64,000 bases of DNA from Plantactinospora mayteni. Lineage in GTDB: Bacteria > Actinomycetota > Actinomycetes > Mycobacteriales > Micromonosporaceae. Below, piece by piece: positions 1 through 9,292 of the stretch; positions within the stretch are counted from its first letter, which is position 1; every line of letters starts with the position of its first letter. The position numbers and the translations under genes were made by a program. The DNA is taken from contig NZ_BONX01000001.1 of assembly GCF_016862935.1 (NCBI RefSeq), forward strand, positions 81,010 to 145,009. The letters run 5' to 3'. A model generated the notes under the pieces. That model ran no database searches and had not been told where the DNA came from. It worked only from the letters and a program-made list of their open reading frames with translations.

Positions 1-86
1 GCGCCACTCAGGTTCAGCAGCATGCTGTCCTGCCCGGCGACCGGCACCACCCGCATCCCGGTGACCCGTGGCGGCTCAGCGGCCAT
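1..86 (-). CDS. gudD: Glucarate dehydratase, N-terminal fragment cut by window edge
   Basis: Only the first 28 codons are inside the window. They read MAAEPPRVTGMRVVPVAG and then QDSMLLNLSGA, which matches the start of bacterial glucarate dehydratase, where V-P-V-A-G-x-D-S-M-L-x-N-L-S-G-A is the conserved opening of the enolase-superfamily capping domain. The family dehydrates D-glucarate to 5-dehydro-4-deoxyglucarate. A strong GAGGAGG ribosome site sits five bases before the ATG at 86, inside the upstream aldehyde dehydrogenase gene, and the two genes overlap by 11 bp. Its product is the substrate of the dehydratase encoded two genes upstream, so the three genes form one pathway operon. The active site lies outside the window and cannot be checked. 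Confidence 0.85.
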   Translation of the reverse strand, partial: MAAEPPRVTGMRVVPVAGQDSMLLNLSG

Positions 87-1665
87 CGACCCTCCTCGGC
101 AGGCCGAGCGGATTCGCGTCGGCGAGCCCGGCCGGCAGCAGCCCGGCGGGCAGGTTCTGGTACGCCACCGGCCGCAGGAACCGCTCGATCGCGACGGTGC
201 CGACCGAGGTCGTACGCGCGTCCGAAGTCGCCGGGAACGGCCCGCCGTGCACCATCGCGTGCCCGACCTCGACGCCGGTCGGCCAGCCGTTCACGATGAT
301 CCGCCCGGCCTTGCGCTCTAGTAGCGGCAGCAACGCACGAGCCGTGTCCAGATCCGCATCGTCGGCGTGCAGCGTCAGGGTGAGCTGGCCCTCCAGGCCC
401 GCCACCGTGTCCCGCAACTCGGCCGCCGAGTTCACCGTGACGATCAGCGAGCTGGCCCCGAACACCTCCTCCCGCAGGGCCGGGTTGTGCCCGAGCGCGG
501 TGTTCGTGGTCCGGAAGAGGTGGGCCTGCCCCGGCGCGGCGATCCCGTCGCCCGGCTCGCCGATGGCGGTGGTCTGCACGCCGTCCGCGGTCCGCAGCCG
601 GTCGACGCCCTCGGTGAACGCCTGCTGGATGCCGGCCGAGAGCATCGGCGCGGCCGGGACCGTACGCAGCGCCTCGGCGGCTGCCTCGACGAACTCCTGC
701 ACGCCCGGCCCGTTCACCGCGAAGACCAGGCCCGGGCTGGTGCACAACTGGCCCTGGCCGACGGTCATCGAGGCGACCAGCTCGCGGCCGATCTCGGCGC
801 CCCGGCGGCGCAGCGCCGCGGGCAGCACGATCACCGGGTTGACGCTGGACATCTCGGCGTACACCGGGATCGGCTCGGGCCGGGCCTGGGCGGCGGCGAC
901 CAGCGCGAGACCGCCGCCGCGCGAGCCGGTGAAGCCGACCGCCCTGATCCGCGGGTCGGTGACCAGTGCGATGCCCACCTCGCGGCCGGCGCCGAAGAGG
1001 AGGGAGAAGACCCCTTCGGGCAGGCCGTGGTCGGCGACCGTGCGCTGGATCACCCGGCCGACCAGCTCGGAGGTGCCCGGGTGCGAGCTGTGCGCCTTCA
1101 CGATCACCGGGGCGCCGGCCGCCAGCGCGGACGCGGTGTCACCGCCGGCCACCGAGAAGGCGAGCGGGAAGTTGCTGGCCGAGAAGACCGCGACCGGGCC
1201 GAGCGGGACGAGCCGGCGGCGGATGTCGGGGCGGGGCAGCGGTGTGCGCTGCGGCAGCGCCGGGTCGATGCGCGCGCCCAGCCAGCCGCCGTCGCGTACC
1301 ACGTCCGCGAACAGCCGAAGCTGGTTGGTGGTGCGGGCCAGTTCGCCGGTGACCCGGGCGGCCGGGATGCCGGTCTCGGCGGTGACCCGGGCGATCAGCT
1401 CGGCGCCGAGCGCGTCGAGGCCGTCCGCGATGGCGGTCAGGAAACCGGCCCGGACCGTGGGTGTGGTCTCCCGGTACGTGTCGAAGGCGGCCTCGGCCAG
1501 CTCGGCGGCCCGCCGTACGTCCTCGGGACCGCCCAGGCCGTACGACGGTTCCAGGTTCCGCCCGGTACGCGGGTCGACGGCGGCGATCTCGCCGTGCGTG
1601 CCACGGTAGGCGCCGGCACCGACGAGCAGGTCGCCGGTGAGGCCGGTGGTGGCGGTCGGGGACAT
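76..1665 (-). CDS. 2,5-dioxovalerate (2-oxoglutarate semialdehyde) dehydrogenase
   Basis: This 529-residue NAD(P)-dependent aldehyde dehydrogenase should oxidise 2-oxoglutarate semialdehyde to 2-oxoglutarate, the last step of glucarate/galactarate breakdown. Visible features are FSASNFPLAFSVAGGD in the cofactor domain, the general-base glutamate in YAEMSSVNP and the catalytic cysteine in GQLCTSPG (about residue 308). The long N-terminus and the GQxCTxPG form are typical of the dioxovalerate dehydrogenase branch rather than of betaine or succinate-semialdehyde dehydrogenases. It starts two bases after the stop of the upstream dehydratase gene and overlaps the start of the glucarate dehydratase gene. 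Function is assigned from family plus operon, and the neighbours agree with it. Confidence 0.9.
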   Translation of the reverse strand: MSPTATTGLTGDLLVGAGAYRGTHGEIAAVDPRTGRNLEPSYGLGGPEDVRRAAELAEAAFDTYRETTPTVRAGFLTAIADGLDALGAELIARVTAETGIPAARVTGELARTTNQLRLFADVVRDGGWLGARIDPALPQRTPLPRPDIRRRLVPLGPVAVFSASNFPLAFSVAGGDTASALAAGAPVIVKAHSSHPGTSELVGRVIQRTVADHGLPEGVFSLLFGAGREVGIALVTDPRIRAVGFTGSRGGGLALVAAAQARPEPIPVYAEMSSVNPVIVLPAALRRRGAEIGRELVASMTVGQGQLCTSPGLVFAVNGPGVQEFVEAAAEALRTVPAAPMLSAGIQQAFTEGVDRLRTADGVQTTAIGEPGDGIAAPGQAHLFRTTNTALGHNPALREEVFGASSLIVTVNSAAELRDTVAGLEGQLTLTLHADDADLDTARALLPLLERKAGRIIVNGWPTGVEVGHAMVHGGPFPATSDARTTSVGTVAIERFLRPVAYQNLPAGLLPAGLADANPLGLPRRVDGR

Positions 1666-1667
1666 GC

Positions 1668-2600
1668 TCAGCCCACCCGTTCGATCGAGTTCGTGGCCGC
1701 GATCAGGTCGGTCAGCTCGGCCAGTTCCGCCGGAGTCAGGTCGGACAGCGGCGGGCGGACCGGACCGGCACTGCGCCCGACCGCGGTCATGCCGGCCTTG
1801 ACGATCGACACGGCGTATCCGCTGCGCCGGTTGCGGATGTTCAGGTACGGGAGGACGAAGTCGCGGATCCGGGCGTACACGTCGTCACGGTCGCGCTTGA
1901 CCACCGAGGTGTAGAAGTCGCTGGCCCATTGCGGCGCGAAGTTGAAGATCGCCGAGGAGTAGGTGGTGGCGCCGAGTTCGAGGTAGGGCAGCGCGTAGGT
2001 CTCTGCGGTCGGCAGGCCGCCGACGTAGACCAGCCGAGGGCCGAGCACCGCGTAGAGGTGGGCCAGCACGTCGACGTCACCGATGCCGTCCTTGAAGCCG
2101 ATCAGGTTCGGCAGTTCCTCGGCCAGCTCGACGAAGGTCTGCGGGCTGAACCGGGCGTTCGCCCGGTGGTAGACGATCACGCCCAGCGAGGTGGCGCGGC
2201 AGACCGCGCGAACGTGTTCCTTGAGCCCTCCCTGGTCCAGTTCCGTCAGGTACGGCGGCAGCAGGAAGATGCCGTCCGCGCCCGCCCGCTCGCCGTCGCG
2301 GGCCATCTCCACCGCGAGCGAGGTGCCGTACCCGGCCGGGGCGATCACCGGTACGCCTGGCTTGGCCTCGGCCACGGCGGCGCGTACGACCTGCGCGACC
2401 TCGGCCGGGGTGTGACAGAAGAACTCGCCGGTGCCACCGGCCGCGAACACCCCGCGGGCGTCGTACGTCGCCAGCCACCGCAGGTGCGAACGGAACGCGG
2501 GCTCGTCGAAGGTCAGCTCCGGGGTCATGTGCGTGACCGGGAAGCAGAGCAGCCCGGAACCCAGCGTGTCGCGCAGCCGAGCGGGCGAGAACGTCGTCAT
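1668..2600 (-). CDS. kdgD: 5-dehydro-4-deoxyglucarate dehydratase (decarboxylating)
   Basis: A 310-residue DapA/N-acetylneuraminate-lyase family class I aldolase-fold enzyme, predicted to convert 5-dehydro-4-deoxy-D-glucarate to 2-oxoglutarate semialdehyde with loss of CO2 and water. The substrate-carboxylate loop appears as GGTGEFF, the catalytic tyrosine as VIVYHRAN and the Schiff-base lysine as IGFKDGIGD (about residue 170). The start ATG at 2600 was chosen because it has a GGAG site at good spacing and aligns with the usual family N-terminus; the open frame extends much further upstream but without family features. It leads the minus-strand operon with the semialdehyde dehydrogenase and glucarate dehydratase, and diverges from a LysR gene that probably controls it. 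Confidence 0.92.
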   Translation of the reverse strand: MTTFSPARLRDTLGSGLLCFPVTHMTPELTFDEPAFRSHLRWLATYDARGVFAAGGTGEFFCHTPAEVAQVVRAAVAEAKPGVPVIAPAGYGTSLAVEMARDGERAGADGIFLLPPYLTELDQGGLKEHVRAVCRATSLGVIVYHRANARFSPQTFVELAEELPNLIGFKDGIGDVDVLAHLYAVLGPRLVYVGGLPTAETYALPYLELGATTYSSAIFNFAPQWASDFYTSVVKRDRDDVYARIRDFVLPYLNIRNRRSGYAVSIVKAGMTAVGRSAGPVRPPLSDLTPAELAELTDLIAATNSIERVG

Positions 2601-2633
2601 GAGGGCTCCAGATTCGAGGCAATTGGTACGACG

Positions 2634-2689
2634 ACGGTAGGTGGCCACCGTGATACCTGTCCAAGACACATGAAGCATGGTTTGATGCT
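2634..2689. promoter_or_regulatory. Divergent control region with two dyads between dehydratase and LysR genes
   Basis: The 114-bp gap between the two divergent starts holds a perfect 10-bp palindrome GGTGGCCACC (2640-2649) flanked by ACGGT/ACCGT arms (2634-2638 and 2647-2651). It also holds an inverted repeat AGCAT-N6-ATGCT at 2674-2689. LysR regulators usually bind such interrupted dyads in a shared divergent promoter, so the second dyad, nearer the LysR gene, is the better candidate for its own operator. Which protein binds is inferred only from position. Confidence 0.45.
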
Positions 2690-2714
2690 CAGACTGCATA
2701 ACGCGGGAGGAACG

Positions 2715-3632
2715 ATGTTCAGTCTGGATCAGCTCCGGGGATTCGTCGCGGTGGCCGAGGAGCGCAACTTCGGCCGGGCCGCCGACCGGCTGCGGATGAC
2801 CCAACCGCCACTCAGTCGCCAGGTGCAGAAGCTGGAGCGGGCGGTCGGGGTGGATCTGCTGATCCGCACGTCGCGCTCGGTCGAGCTGACCCCGGCCGGC
2901 CGGGTCTTCCTGGACGAGGCCCGACGCCTGCTCAGCCTGGCCGCGGCGGCACCGCTGCTGGCCCAGCGGGCGGCGCACGGCTCGCGCGGCGTCCTGCGGG
3001 TCGGCTTCACCGCGACCGCCGCGCTCAGTGTGCTCGGCGAGTGGGTGAAGTTCCTGGACGACCAGCTTCCCGAGGTGCACCGGGTGCTCCGCGAGATGGT
3101 CACCGGCAGGCAGATCGAGGCGCTGCTGGCCGAGGAGATCGACATCGGCCTGATCCGGGGTGCGCCGGACGGGGCGGCGCTGGCGCAGATGCTGGTGCAC
3201 ACCGAGTCGTTGCTGCTCGCGGTGCCCCGCGGGCACCCGCTGACCCGGCTGGGCCGGGCCCCGGGGCTGGCCGATATCGGCGGGTCGAGCGTGGTGACCT
3301 ACTCGCCGGTGGAGGCCCGCTACTTCCACGACCTGGTCGTCTCCACCTTCCGGTCGGCCGGCGTGCAGCCGGCGTACGCCCAGCACGTGACCCAGGTGAA
3401 CAGCGTGCTCGCCCTGGTGGACGCGGGTCTCGGGGTCGCGCTGGTGCCCGCCTCCGCGTCCGTGATCACCCTTCGCAACCTGCGGTTCCTGCCGGTCGCG
3501 GAGATCCCGGACGACTGTGTCGAGGTGTACGCGGCCTGGCGTCCGGACAACGACAGCCCGATCCTCGCGGTGTTGCTCGAGCATGTCCGGTCCACCGCGC
3601 GGATGTTTCAACAGAGTTACCCGGGACCTTGA
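2715..3632 (+). CDS. LysR-family transcriptional regulator
   Basis: A 305-residue LysR protein. The winged helix-turn-helix is at residues 3-60 ([18 protein letters not shown] then [14 protein letters not shown]), followed by the linker helix and a two-lobed effector domain beginning near RGVLRVGF. The ATG at 2715 has a GGGAGG site four bases upstream. It is divergent from the glucarate-type catabolic operon and precedes an ABC importer on the same strand, so it probably senses a sugar acid and controls one or both. Effector identity cannot be read from the sequence. Confidence 0.92.
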   Translation: MFSLDQLRGFVAVAEERNFGRAADRLRMTQPPLSRQVQKLERAVGVDLLIRTSRSVELTPAGRVFLDEARRLLSLAAAAPLLAQRAAHGSRGVLRVGFTATAALSVLGEWVKFLDDQLPEVHRVLREMVTGRQIEALLAEEIDIGLIRGAPDGAALAQMLVHTESLLLAVPRGHPLTRLGRAPGLADIGGSSVVTYSPVEARYFHDLVVSTFRSAGVQPAYAQHVTQVNSVLALVDAGLGVALVPASASVITLRNLRFLPVAEIPDDCVEVYAAWRPDNDSPILAVLLEHVRSTARMFQQSYPGP

Positions 3633-3660
3633 CGACGGTGTGTGGCCGAAATTACGGTGT

Positions 3661-3696
3661 CGTTCACGAACGCAGATACCGTCTACATATACAGAC
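3661..3696. promoter_or_regulatory. Candidate operators upstream of ABC importer operon
   Basis: Two dyads lie 24-60 bp before the importer start. The first is CGTTC-AC-GAACG at 3661-3672. The second is the 16-mer GTCTACATATACAGAC at 3681-3696, a near-perfect palindrome of the form GTCTACATATGTAGAC. The same GTCTACAT core recurs at 12416-12423 and, inverted, at 12453-12460 beside the IclR gene. That links this promoter to the same regulator; the link is inferred from sequence identity and not shown. Confidence 0.5.
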
Positions 3697-3719
3697 ACAG
3701 TCTGAGAGGCCAGCGGATC

Positions 3720-5297
3720 ATGACCCTTTCCCCCCACGGTCTACGGGCCCGGAACGCCCGCGCCGCCGCGTTGGTCGCCGCCGCCGCAGCGATGTCGCTG
3801 GCCGCCACCGGATGCTCGGTCGCCAACTCCGACGCCGGCGACCCGGCCGGCGGCGGCAACACGTTGCGTGTCGTCCTGCCGCAGGAGCCGCCGACCCTGG
3901 AGCCCTGCGAGGCGTCGCTGACGGCCACCGGCGTCGTGGTCCGGTCCAACATCACCGAGCCGCTGCTGGAGCGGAACCCGACCACCGGCACGCTGGAGCC
4001 CAGGCTCGCCACCGAATGGACCCAGACCCAGCCGACGCTCTGGACCTTCAAACTGCGCAGCGGTGTGAAGTTCTCCGACGGCAGCGACTTCACCAGCGAG
4101 GACGCGGTCGCCGCGATCGAGCGCAGCGCGAACAACACGAAGCTGGCCTGCAACGTCCAGGGCTACGTGTTCGGCGAGAGTGGCAAGCTCACGCTCGCCG
4201 CACCGGACGCCTCCACGGTCACCGTGCAGACCGGGCAGCCGGACCCGTTGCTGCCGCTGCGCGTCTCGTTCGTGGAGATGACCAAGTCCGACACCAGCAC
4301 CACCGAGAAGGTCCGCGAGCCGGTGGGCACCGGCCCGTACAAGATCGAGACCTGGGCCGCCGGACAGAAGCTGACCCTCACCAGTTGGGACGGCTACTGG
4401 GGCGACAAGCCGGCGTACGCGAAGGCCGAGTACCAGTGGCGTGAGGAGGGCACCGTCCGGGCCGCGATGGTGGTCAACGGCGAAGCCGACCTGGCCACCA
4501 ACCTGGGCGCGGACGACGGCGCCGGCGACACCGGGGTGCAGTACCCGAACAACGAGACCACCGCACTGCGCTTCACCACCGACCAGGCGCCGCTCAACGA
4601 CATCCGGGTGCGCCAGGCCATCGACATGTCGATCGACCGCGACGGCATCGTCAAGTCGCTGTTCGGCGGTATCGGGCGCCCGGCCAGCCAACTGATCGGC
4701 CCCGGCGTGGTCGGCTACAACGAGTCGCTCACCCCGACCGCGTACGACCTGGCCGGCGCCAAGGCGCTGGTCGACCAGGCCCGCGCGGACGGGGTCAAGG
4801 TCGACACCCCGTTCCGGATCATCGGGCGGACCGCGCAGTTCCCGAAGATCGCCGAGAGCATCGAGCTGATCCAGAGCGCCCTGACCCAGATCGGTCTGAC
4901 TGCCAAGATCGAGATGATGGACACGTCCGCCCAGATGAAGTACCAGCTCCGGCCGTTCCCCGACGACGCCGGGCCGGTGGCACTGATGATCATGCACGGC
5001 AACCAGGCCGGCGACGCCGCGTTCACGGTGGGGCAGTACTTCGCCACCGACGGCGCGCAGAGCAGCAGCGGCACCCCGCAACTGGACCAGCAGATCAAGG
5101 CGGCCGGCACCCAGACCGGAGACGCCCGGAAGCAGGCGTACGCCGGCGTCTTCGCCAGTGAGAACAAGGACGTCCGCGGCTTCGCCTTCCTCGCCAACAT
5201 GGGGGCGGTGCTCGGCCTGGCCGAGAACGTCTCCTACGCCCCCGACGCGGCCACCGGCGACGAGTTGCGGCTGGCCGACGTGAAGCCGAAGAGCTGA
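3720..5297 (+). CDS. ABC importer substrate-binding lipoprotein, family 5 (DppA/OppA-like)
   Basis: A 525-residue solute-binding protein of the peptide/nickel/oligosaccharide class. A hydrophobic signal runs through residues 15-35 and ends in the lipobox SLAATGC, so the mature protein should be lipid-anchored outside the membrane. Family landmarks are the N-terminal [10 protein letters not shown] motif, [27 protein letters not shown] and [21 protein letters not shown] 3720 was taken over the longer frame at 3642 because only it places the signal peptide at the N-terminus. It heads a five-gene operon. Location beside sugar-acid catabolism suggests an acidic oligosaccharide or uronate conjugate as ligand, although the family also carries peptides. 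Confidence 0.9.
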   Translation: MTLSPHGLRARNARAAALVAAAAAMSLAATGCSVANSDAGDPAGGGNTLRVVLPQEPPTLEPCEASLTATGVVVRSNITEPLLERNPTTGTLEPRLATEWTQTQPTLWTFKLRSGVKFSDGSDFTSEDAVAAIERSANNTKLACNVQGYVFGESGKLTLAAPDASTVTVQTGQPDPLLPLRVSFVEMTKSDTSTTEKVREPVGTGPYKIETWAAGQKLTLTSWDGYWGDKPAYAKAEYQWREEGTVRAAMVVNGEADLATNLGADDGAGDTGVQYPNNETTALRFTTDQAPLNDIRVRQAIDMSIDRDGIVKSLFGGIGRPASQLIGPGVVGYNESLTPTAYDLAGAKALVDQARADGVKVDTPFRIIGRTAQFPKIAESIELIQSALTQIGLTAKIEMMDTSAQMKYQLRPFPDDAGPVALMIMHGNQAGDAAFTVGQYFATDGAQSSSGTPQLDQQIKAAGTQTGDARKQAYAGVFASENKDVRGFAFLANMGAVLGLAENVSYAPDAATGDELRLADVKPKS

Positions 5298-5316
5298 CCG
5301 CAGATCGGACCCGGAA

Positions 5317-6252
5317 ATGCTGACCTTCCTGCGACGACGGGTGCTGACCAGCCTGCTGCCCCTGCTGGCCGTCGTACTGGGCGTGTTCGTGCTCGCCCGA
5401 CTCACCGGCAACCCGACCGCGCTGTATCTGCCGGAGAATGCGACAGCCCAGGCGCGGGAGCAGTTCAGCGCGGCCAACGGGTTCGACAAGCCGATCTGGT
5501 CGCAGTTGCTCGACTACCTCTCCGGGGTGGTACGGCTGGACTTCGGGACGTCGCTGCGTACCGGCGAATCCGCCGCGGTGATGGCGTTGCGGGCCTTCCC
5601 CGCCACTCTCCAACTGGCCGCCGTCACCATGCTCCTCGCGTGTCTGGTGGGGACGGCGGTGGGGTGCTGGGCGGCGCTGCGGCCCAACGGCCTGGCCGAT
5701 CGGGTCTCCAGCCTGCTGTCCATGACCGCGGCCAGCGTGCCGGACTTCTGGCTGGCCATCCTCGGCATCTGGGTGTTCGCCATCATGCTCGGCGTGCTGC
5801 CCACCTCGGGCGTGGACGCCGGCGGGCTGAGCTGGGTACTGCCGATCGCGGTACTCATGCTCCGCCCGGCCGGCGTGCTCACCCAGGTGGTCCGCGGCGC
5901 GATGATCTCGGCGCTCGGCTCCCCGTACGTGAAGGTGGCCCGCAGCAAGGGCGCCGGGGAGCGCCGGGTGGTCGCCCGGCACGCGCTGAAGAACGCCGCC
6001 CCGCCGGCCCTGACCGTCGCGGGCGACCTCGCGGTTGGGCTGATCAACGGCGCGGTCGTGGTGGAGAGCATCTTCGGCTGGCCGGGCATCGGAAAGCTGC
6101 TGATCGACGCCATCCTCCAGCGCGACTTCGCGGTACTCCAGGCGGCCGTGGCGATCACCGCGATCAGCATCTTCGTGCTCAACATCGCCATCGACATCGG
6201 GTACGCGCTGCTGGACGCCCGCGTCCGACAGAAGGTAGGTGCGGCGGCATGA
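5317..6252 (+). CDS. ABC importer permease (DppB-like)
   Basis: A 311-residue inner-membrane permease of the DppB/OppB type. One membrane helix near the N-terminus (LTSLLPLLAVVLGVFVLARL) is followed by a periplasmic segment and a five-helix permease domain. The ATPase-contact EAA-type loop is seen as VKVARSKGAGERRVVARHAL, and the family-typical VVVESIFGWPGIGKLL follows it. It begins 19 bp after the binding-protein gene and its stop overlaps the next permease start as ATGA, so the pair is translationally coupled. Confidence 0.92.
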   Translation: MLTFLRRRVLTSLLPLLAVVLGVFVLARLTGNPTALYLPENATAQAREQFSAANGFDKPIWSQLLDYLSGVVRLDFGTSLRTGESAAVMALRAFPATLQLAAVTMLLACLVGTAVGCWAALRPNGLADRVSSLLSMTAASVPDFWLAILGIWVFAIMLGVLPTSGVDAGGLSWVLPIAVLMLRPAGVLTQVVRGAMISALGSPYVKVARSKGAGERRVVARHALKNAAPPALTVAGDLAVGLINGAVVVESIFGWPGIGKLLIDAILQRDFAVLQAAVAITAISIFVLNIAIDIGYALLDARVRQKVGAAA

Positions 6253-7214
6253 CCCTGTTGGAGAACCCACCGGAGGCGCCCGCCCCGGAGGCCCCGGACA
6301 GGCCGGCCAGGGCGAACTGGTTCCGGATGCTGCTGGCCGACCCGGCCGCCTTCGTCTCCGCGCTGATCCTGCTGCTGGTCGCGTTCGTCGCGGTGTTCGG
6401 CAGACAGTTGGCCGGCGACAGCGCGATCAAGGGTGACCTGTCGCTGTCCCGGCTGGCGCCGTTCAGCCTGGACCACGGCTGGCAGTACGTGCTCGGCGGC
6501 GACCTGCTCGGCCGCAGCCTGCTCGGCCGGCTCATGGTGGCCACCCAGACCACGATGAGCGTGGTCGTGCCGGTGGTGCTGATCTCGCTGGTGATCGGCG
6601 CCTCGGTCGGCATGTGGGCGGGCTATCACCGCGGCCGGCGGGAGACCGTCGCGATGCGGATCGCCGACGTCATCCTCAGCTTCCCCTCGCTGCTGATGGC
6701 GGTCGTGGTGCTCTACATCTTCTCGCCCAGCATCGCCAGCATCATCGCGATCCTCGCGATCACCCGCATCCCCGTCTATCTGCGTACCGCCCGGGCCGAG
6801 TCCGCCGAGCTACAGACCCGGCTCTTCGTGGACGCGGCCCGCACGTTCGGCACCCCGAGCGGCGCGATCATCCGCCGGCACATCTTCCCGATCGTGCTGC
6901 CCACCCTGCTCACCGTGGCCACGGTGGACTTCTGCTACGTGATGCTGGCCGAGTCCTCGCTCAGCTTCCTCGGCATCGGGGTCCAGCCGCCGGACGTGAG
7001 CTGGGGTCTGATGGTCGCCCAGGGCCGCGACCAGTTGCGTACCCAGTGGTGGCTGTCGGTGCTGCCCGGCCTGGCCATCGTGATCACCACAGTGTCGGCG
7101 AACCTGCTCGCGTCCTGGGTTCGGATTGCCACCGACCCGGGACAGCGGTGGCGGCTGACCGTGCCCCGCCGGCGGCGCCGGGCCGCCGGACCGACCGTGC
7201 TGGAGACGACGTGA
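6249..7214 (+). CDS. ABC importer permease (DppC-like)
   Basis: A 321-residue partner permease of the DppC/OppC class. A proline-rich cytoplasmic N-terminus precedes the first helix (FVSALILLLVAFVAVFG). The signature phrase HGWQYVLGGDLLGRSLLGRL corresponds to the family's H-x-LGTD-x-x-GRDVLSR element, and MLAESSLSFLGIGVQPP lies near the C-terminus. The ATG overlaps the preceding stop. The stop overlaps a GTG that opens a nine-codon mini-ORF, so coupling to the ATPase gene runs through two tiny frames. Confidence 0.92.
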   Translation: MTLLENPPEAPAPEAPDRPARANWFRMLLADPAAFVSALILLLVAFVAVFGRQLAGDSAIKGDLSLSRLAPFSLDHGWQYVLGGDLLGRSLLGRLMVATQTTMSVVVPVVLISLVIGASVGMWAGYHRGRRETVAMRIADVILSFPSLLMAVVVLYIFSPSIASIIAILAITRIPVYLRTARAESAELQTRLFVDAARTFGTPSGAIIRRHIFPIVLPTLLTVATVDFCYVMLAESSLSFLGIGVQPPDVSWGLMVAQGRDQLRTQWWLSVLPGLAIVITTVSANLLASWVRIATDPGQRWRLTVPRRRRRAAGPTVLETT

Positions 7215-7240
7215 CCGAGCACAGCGAGGAGCGGCCATGA
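7211..7240 (+). CDS. Nine-residue linker mini-ORF
   Basis: GTG at 7211 overlaps the dppC-like stop (GTGA). The frame reads VTEHSEERP and stops at 7238-7240, overlapping the ATG of the next mini-ORF (ATGA). Nothing suggests a functional peptide. The arrangement would hand ribosomes from one frame to the next, and it carries a GAGGAGCGG sequence that can serve as the ribosome site for the following start. Translation is inferred from the overlaps only. Confidence 0.4.
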   Translation: MTEHSEERP

Positions 7241-7317
7241 CTGAGCGCAGTGAGGGCATCGGTCGGCCCAGTCGGCAAGGTCATGGGGGCGACGAGCGGA
7301 GCGAGGAGCGGTTATGA
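7237..7317 (+). CDS. 26-residue linker mini-ORF
   Basis: ATG at 7237 opens MTERSEGIGRPSRQGHGG and closes with DERSEERL. The stop at 7315-7317 overlaps the start of the downstream ATPase gene as ATGA. The 5' and 3' ends of the frame repeat the same initiation cassette (GAGC-x-x-AGCGAGGAGCGG-x-x-ATGAC), as if a ribosome-binding region had been duplicated. It is probably a translational-coupling linker, not a protein with its own job. Confidence 0.4.
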   Translation: MTERSEGIGRPSRQGHGGDERSEERL

Positions 7318-8288
7318 CCGCGATCGGTATGGAGGTCAGCGGGCTGACCGTCGAACTCACCACCCCGCGCGGCACGACCCGCGCGGTGGACGGCGTGAGC
7401 TTCACCGCCCACCGCGGCCGTACGCTGGCGCTGCTCGGCGAGTCCGGCTGCGGCAAGAGCATGACCGCGCAGGCGATCGTCGGGCTACTCGAGCCGATCG
7501 CCTCGGTGACGGCCGGCTCGGTCCAGGTGGACGGCGAGGACCTGCTCAAGGTGAGCCGCAAACGTCGCCGGCAGCTCGCCGGCCCCACCCTGTCGATCGT
7601 CTTCCAGGACGCACTCACCGCCCTGAACCCGGTGCTCAAGGTCGGCACCCAGCTCGCCGAGCCGTACCGGATCCACCAGCGGATGCCGGCCAAGCGGGCC
7701 CGGGCGAAGGCGATCGAGCTGATGCGACACGTCGGCATCCCCGAGCCGGAGTCACGGGTGGACTCCTACCCGCACCAGTTCTCCGGCGGCATGCGGCAAC
7801 GGCTGCTGATCGCGATGGCGGTGGCGCTCTCGCCCAAGGTACTCATCGCCGACGAGCCGACCACCGCGCTGGACGTCACCGTGCAGGCGCAGATCCTGGC
7901 GCTCCTCGCCCAACTGCGCAAGGAGCACGACATGGCGGTCGTGCTGATCACCCACGACCTGGCCGTGGTCGCCGAGGAGGCGGACACGGTCGCGGTCATG
8001 TACTCCGGCCGGATCGTCGAGACCGGGCCGGTGGACGAGGTGTTCGAGGATCCACGGCACCCGTACACCCGAGGGCTGCTCGACTCGGTGCCGGTGGAGA
8101 CCGAGCGCGGCGCCGACCTGAGTTCGATCCCGGGCGCACCGCCGGACCTGTTCGCCATCCCGCCGGGCTGCCCGTACCAGGCGCGCTGCCCACTGGTGCA
8201 GGACGTGTGTCGGGCCGAGCGCCCGGCGCTGGAGACCCGGGCCGGCCGCGCGGTCGCCTGCCACCTCGCCGAGGGGACCGCCCAGTGA
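7314..8288 (+). CDS. ABC importer ATPase (DppD-like)
   Basis: A 324-residue ATP-binding subunit. Walker A is GESGCGKS, the Q-loop is in [11 protein letters not shown], the signature is [14 protein letters not shown], Walker B is [12 protein letters not shown] and the H-loop is LITHDLAVV. The C-terminal oligopeptide-transporter extension has the cysteine cluster ([17 protein letters not shown]) that binds an iron-sulfur cluster in some family members. The start ATG overlaps a linker mini-ORF and the stop overlaps the next ATPase start (GTGA). It pairs with the DppF-like ATPase in the same importer. Confidence 0.94.
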   Translation: MTAIGMEVSGLTVELTTPRGTTRAVDGVSFTAHRGRTLALLGESGCGKSMTAQAIVGLLEPIASVTAGSVQVDGEDLLKVSRKRRRQLAGPTLSIVFQDALTALNPVLKVGTQLAEPYRIHQRMPAKRARAKAIELMRHVGIPEPESRVDSYPHQFSGGMRQRLLIAMAVALSPKVLIADEPTTALDVTVQAQILALLAQLRKEHDMAVVLITHDLAVVAEEADTVAVMYSGRIVETGPVDEVFEDPRHPYTRGLLDSVPVETERGADLSSIPGAPPDLFAIPPGCPYQARCPLVQDVCRAERPALETRAGRAVACHLAEGTAQ

Positions 8289-9292
8289 CCGACTCGCCGC
8301 TGCTCGACGTCCAGGGAATCAGCAAGACCTTCCAGGTGCCCAAGGGGCCGAACGGCAACGACCGACTGCGGGCCCTGGACCGCATCGACCTCACCCTCCG
8401 GCAGGGCGAGACGCTCGGCCTGGTCGGCGAGTCCGGCTGCGGAAAGTCCACCCTGGCCCGCACGCTGATGCTGTTGGAACGACCCGACCAGGGTACGGTC
8501 CGGTTCGGCGGGGTGGACCCGTTCGCCCTGCGCAAGAGCGAGCTGTTGCGCTGGCGGCGCCGGGTGCAGATGGTCTTCCAGGACCCGTACGCGTCGCTGA
8601 ACCCACGACTGACCGCCGCCCAGATCATCGCCGAGCCGTGGCACACCCACCGCGACCTGTTCCGCACCTCGCGCGAGCGTGCCGCCCGGGTCCGCGAGCT
8701 GCTGCACCTGGTCGGACTGCGGCCCAGCGACGCCGACCGCTACCCCCAGGAGTTCTCCGGCGGGCAGCGGCAGCGCATCGGCATCGCCCGTGCCCTGGCG
8801 CTCGGCCCGGACGTGGTGATCTGCGACGAGCCGGTGTCCGCCCTGGACCTCTCCGTGCAGGCTCAGGTCCTCAACCTGCTCAACGAGCTGCAACAGGCGC
8901 TGTCCGTGTCGTACCTGTTCATCTCGCACGACCTCTCGGTGGTGCGCCACGTCGCGGACCGGGTCGCGGTGATGTACCTCGGCCGGATCGTGGAGACCGG
9001 CACCACCGACGAGGTCTTCGAGAACCCGCGGCACCCGTACACGAAGGCACTGCTCTCGGCCGCGCCCACGCTGCGCCGGGCGGACCGGGAGCGTAAGCAG
9101 AAGATCCTGCTCAAGGGCGAGCTGCCCTCACCGTTGGACCCGCCCAGCGGTTGTCGCTTCCGGACCCGCTGCTGGCAGGCCACCGAGCTGTGCGCGAACA
9201 CCCCGCCGCCACCGACCGCCGATCCGACGACGCCGGGGCACACCGCCGAGTGCCACCACCCACTCGACACGCGGGTCTCCGCCGCGCGGTGA
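8285..9292 (+). CDS. ABC importer ATPase (DppF-like)
   Basis: A 335-residue ATPase with Walker [11 protein letters not shown]-loop [11 protein letters not shown], signature [14 protein letters not shown], Walker [13 protein letters not shown] and H-loop FISHDLSVV. The Dpp/Opp C-terminal tail shows the cysteine pattern [18 protein letters not shown]. The GTG start at 8285 overlaps the previous stop, and its own stop overlaps the GTG of the TauE-like gene. It energises the importer together with the DppD-like subunit. Confidence 0.94.
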   Translation: MTDSPLLDVQGISKTFQVPKGPNGNDRLRALDRIDLTLRQGETLGLVGESGCGKSTLARTLMLLERPDQGTVRFGGVDPFALRKSELLRWRRRVQMVFQDPYASLNPRLTAAQIIAEPWHTHRDLFRTSRERAARVRELLHLVGLRPSDADRYPQEFSGGQRQRIGIARALALGPDVVICDEPVSALDLSVQAQVLNLLNELQQALSVSYLFISHDLSVVRHVADRVAVMYLGRIVETGTTDEVFENPRHPYTKALLSAAPTLRRADRERKQKILLKGELPSPLDPPSGCRFRTRCWQATELCANTPPPPTADPTTPGHTAECHHPLDTRVSAAR

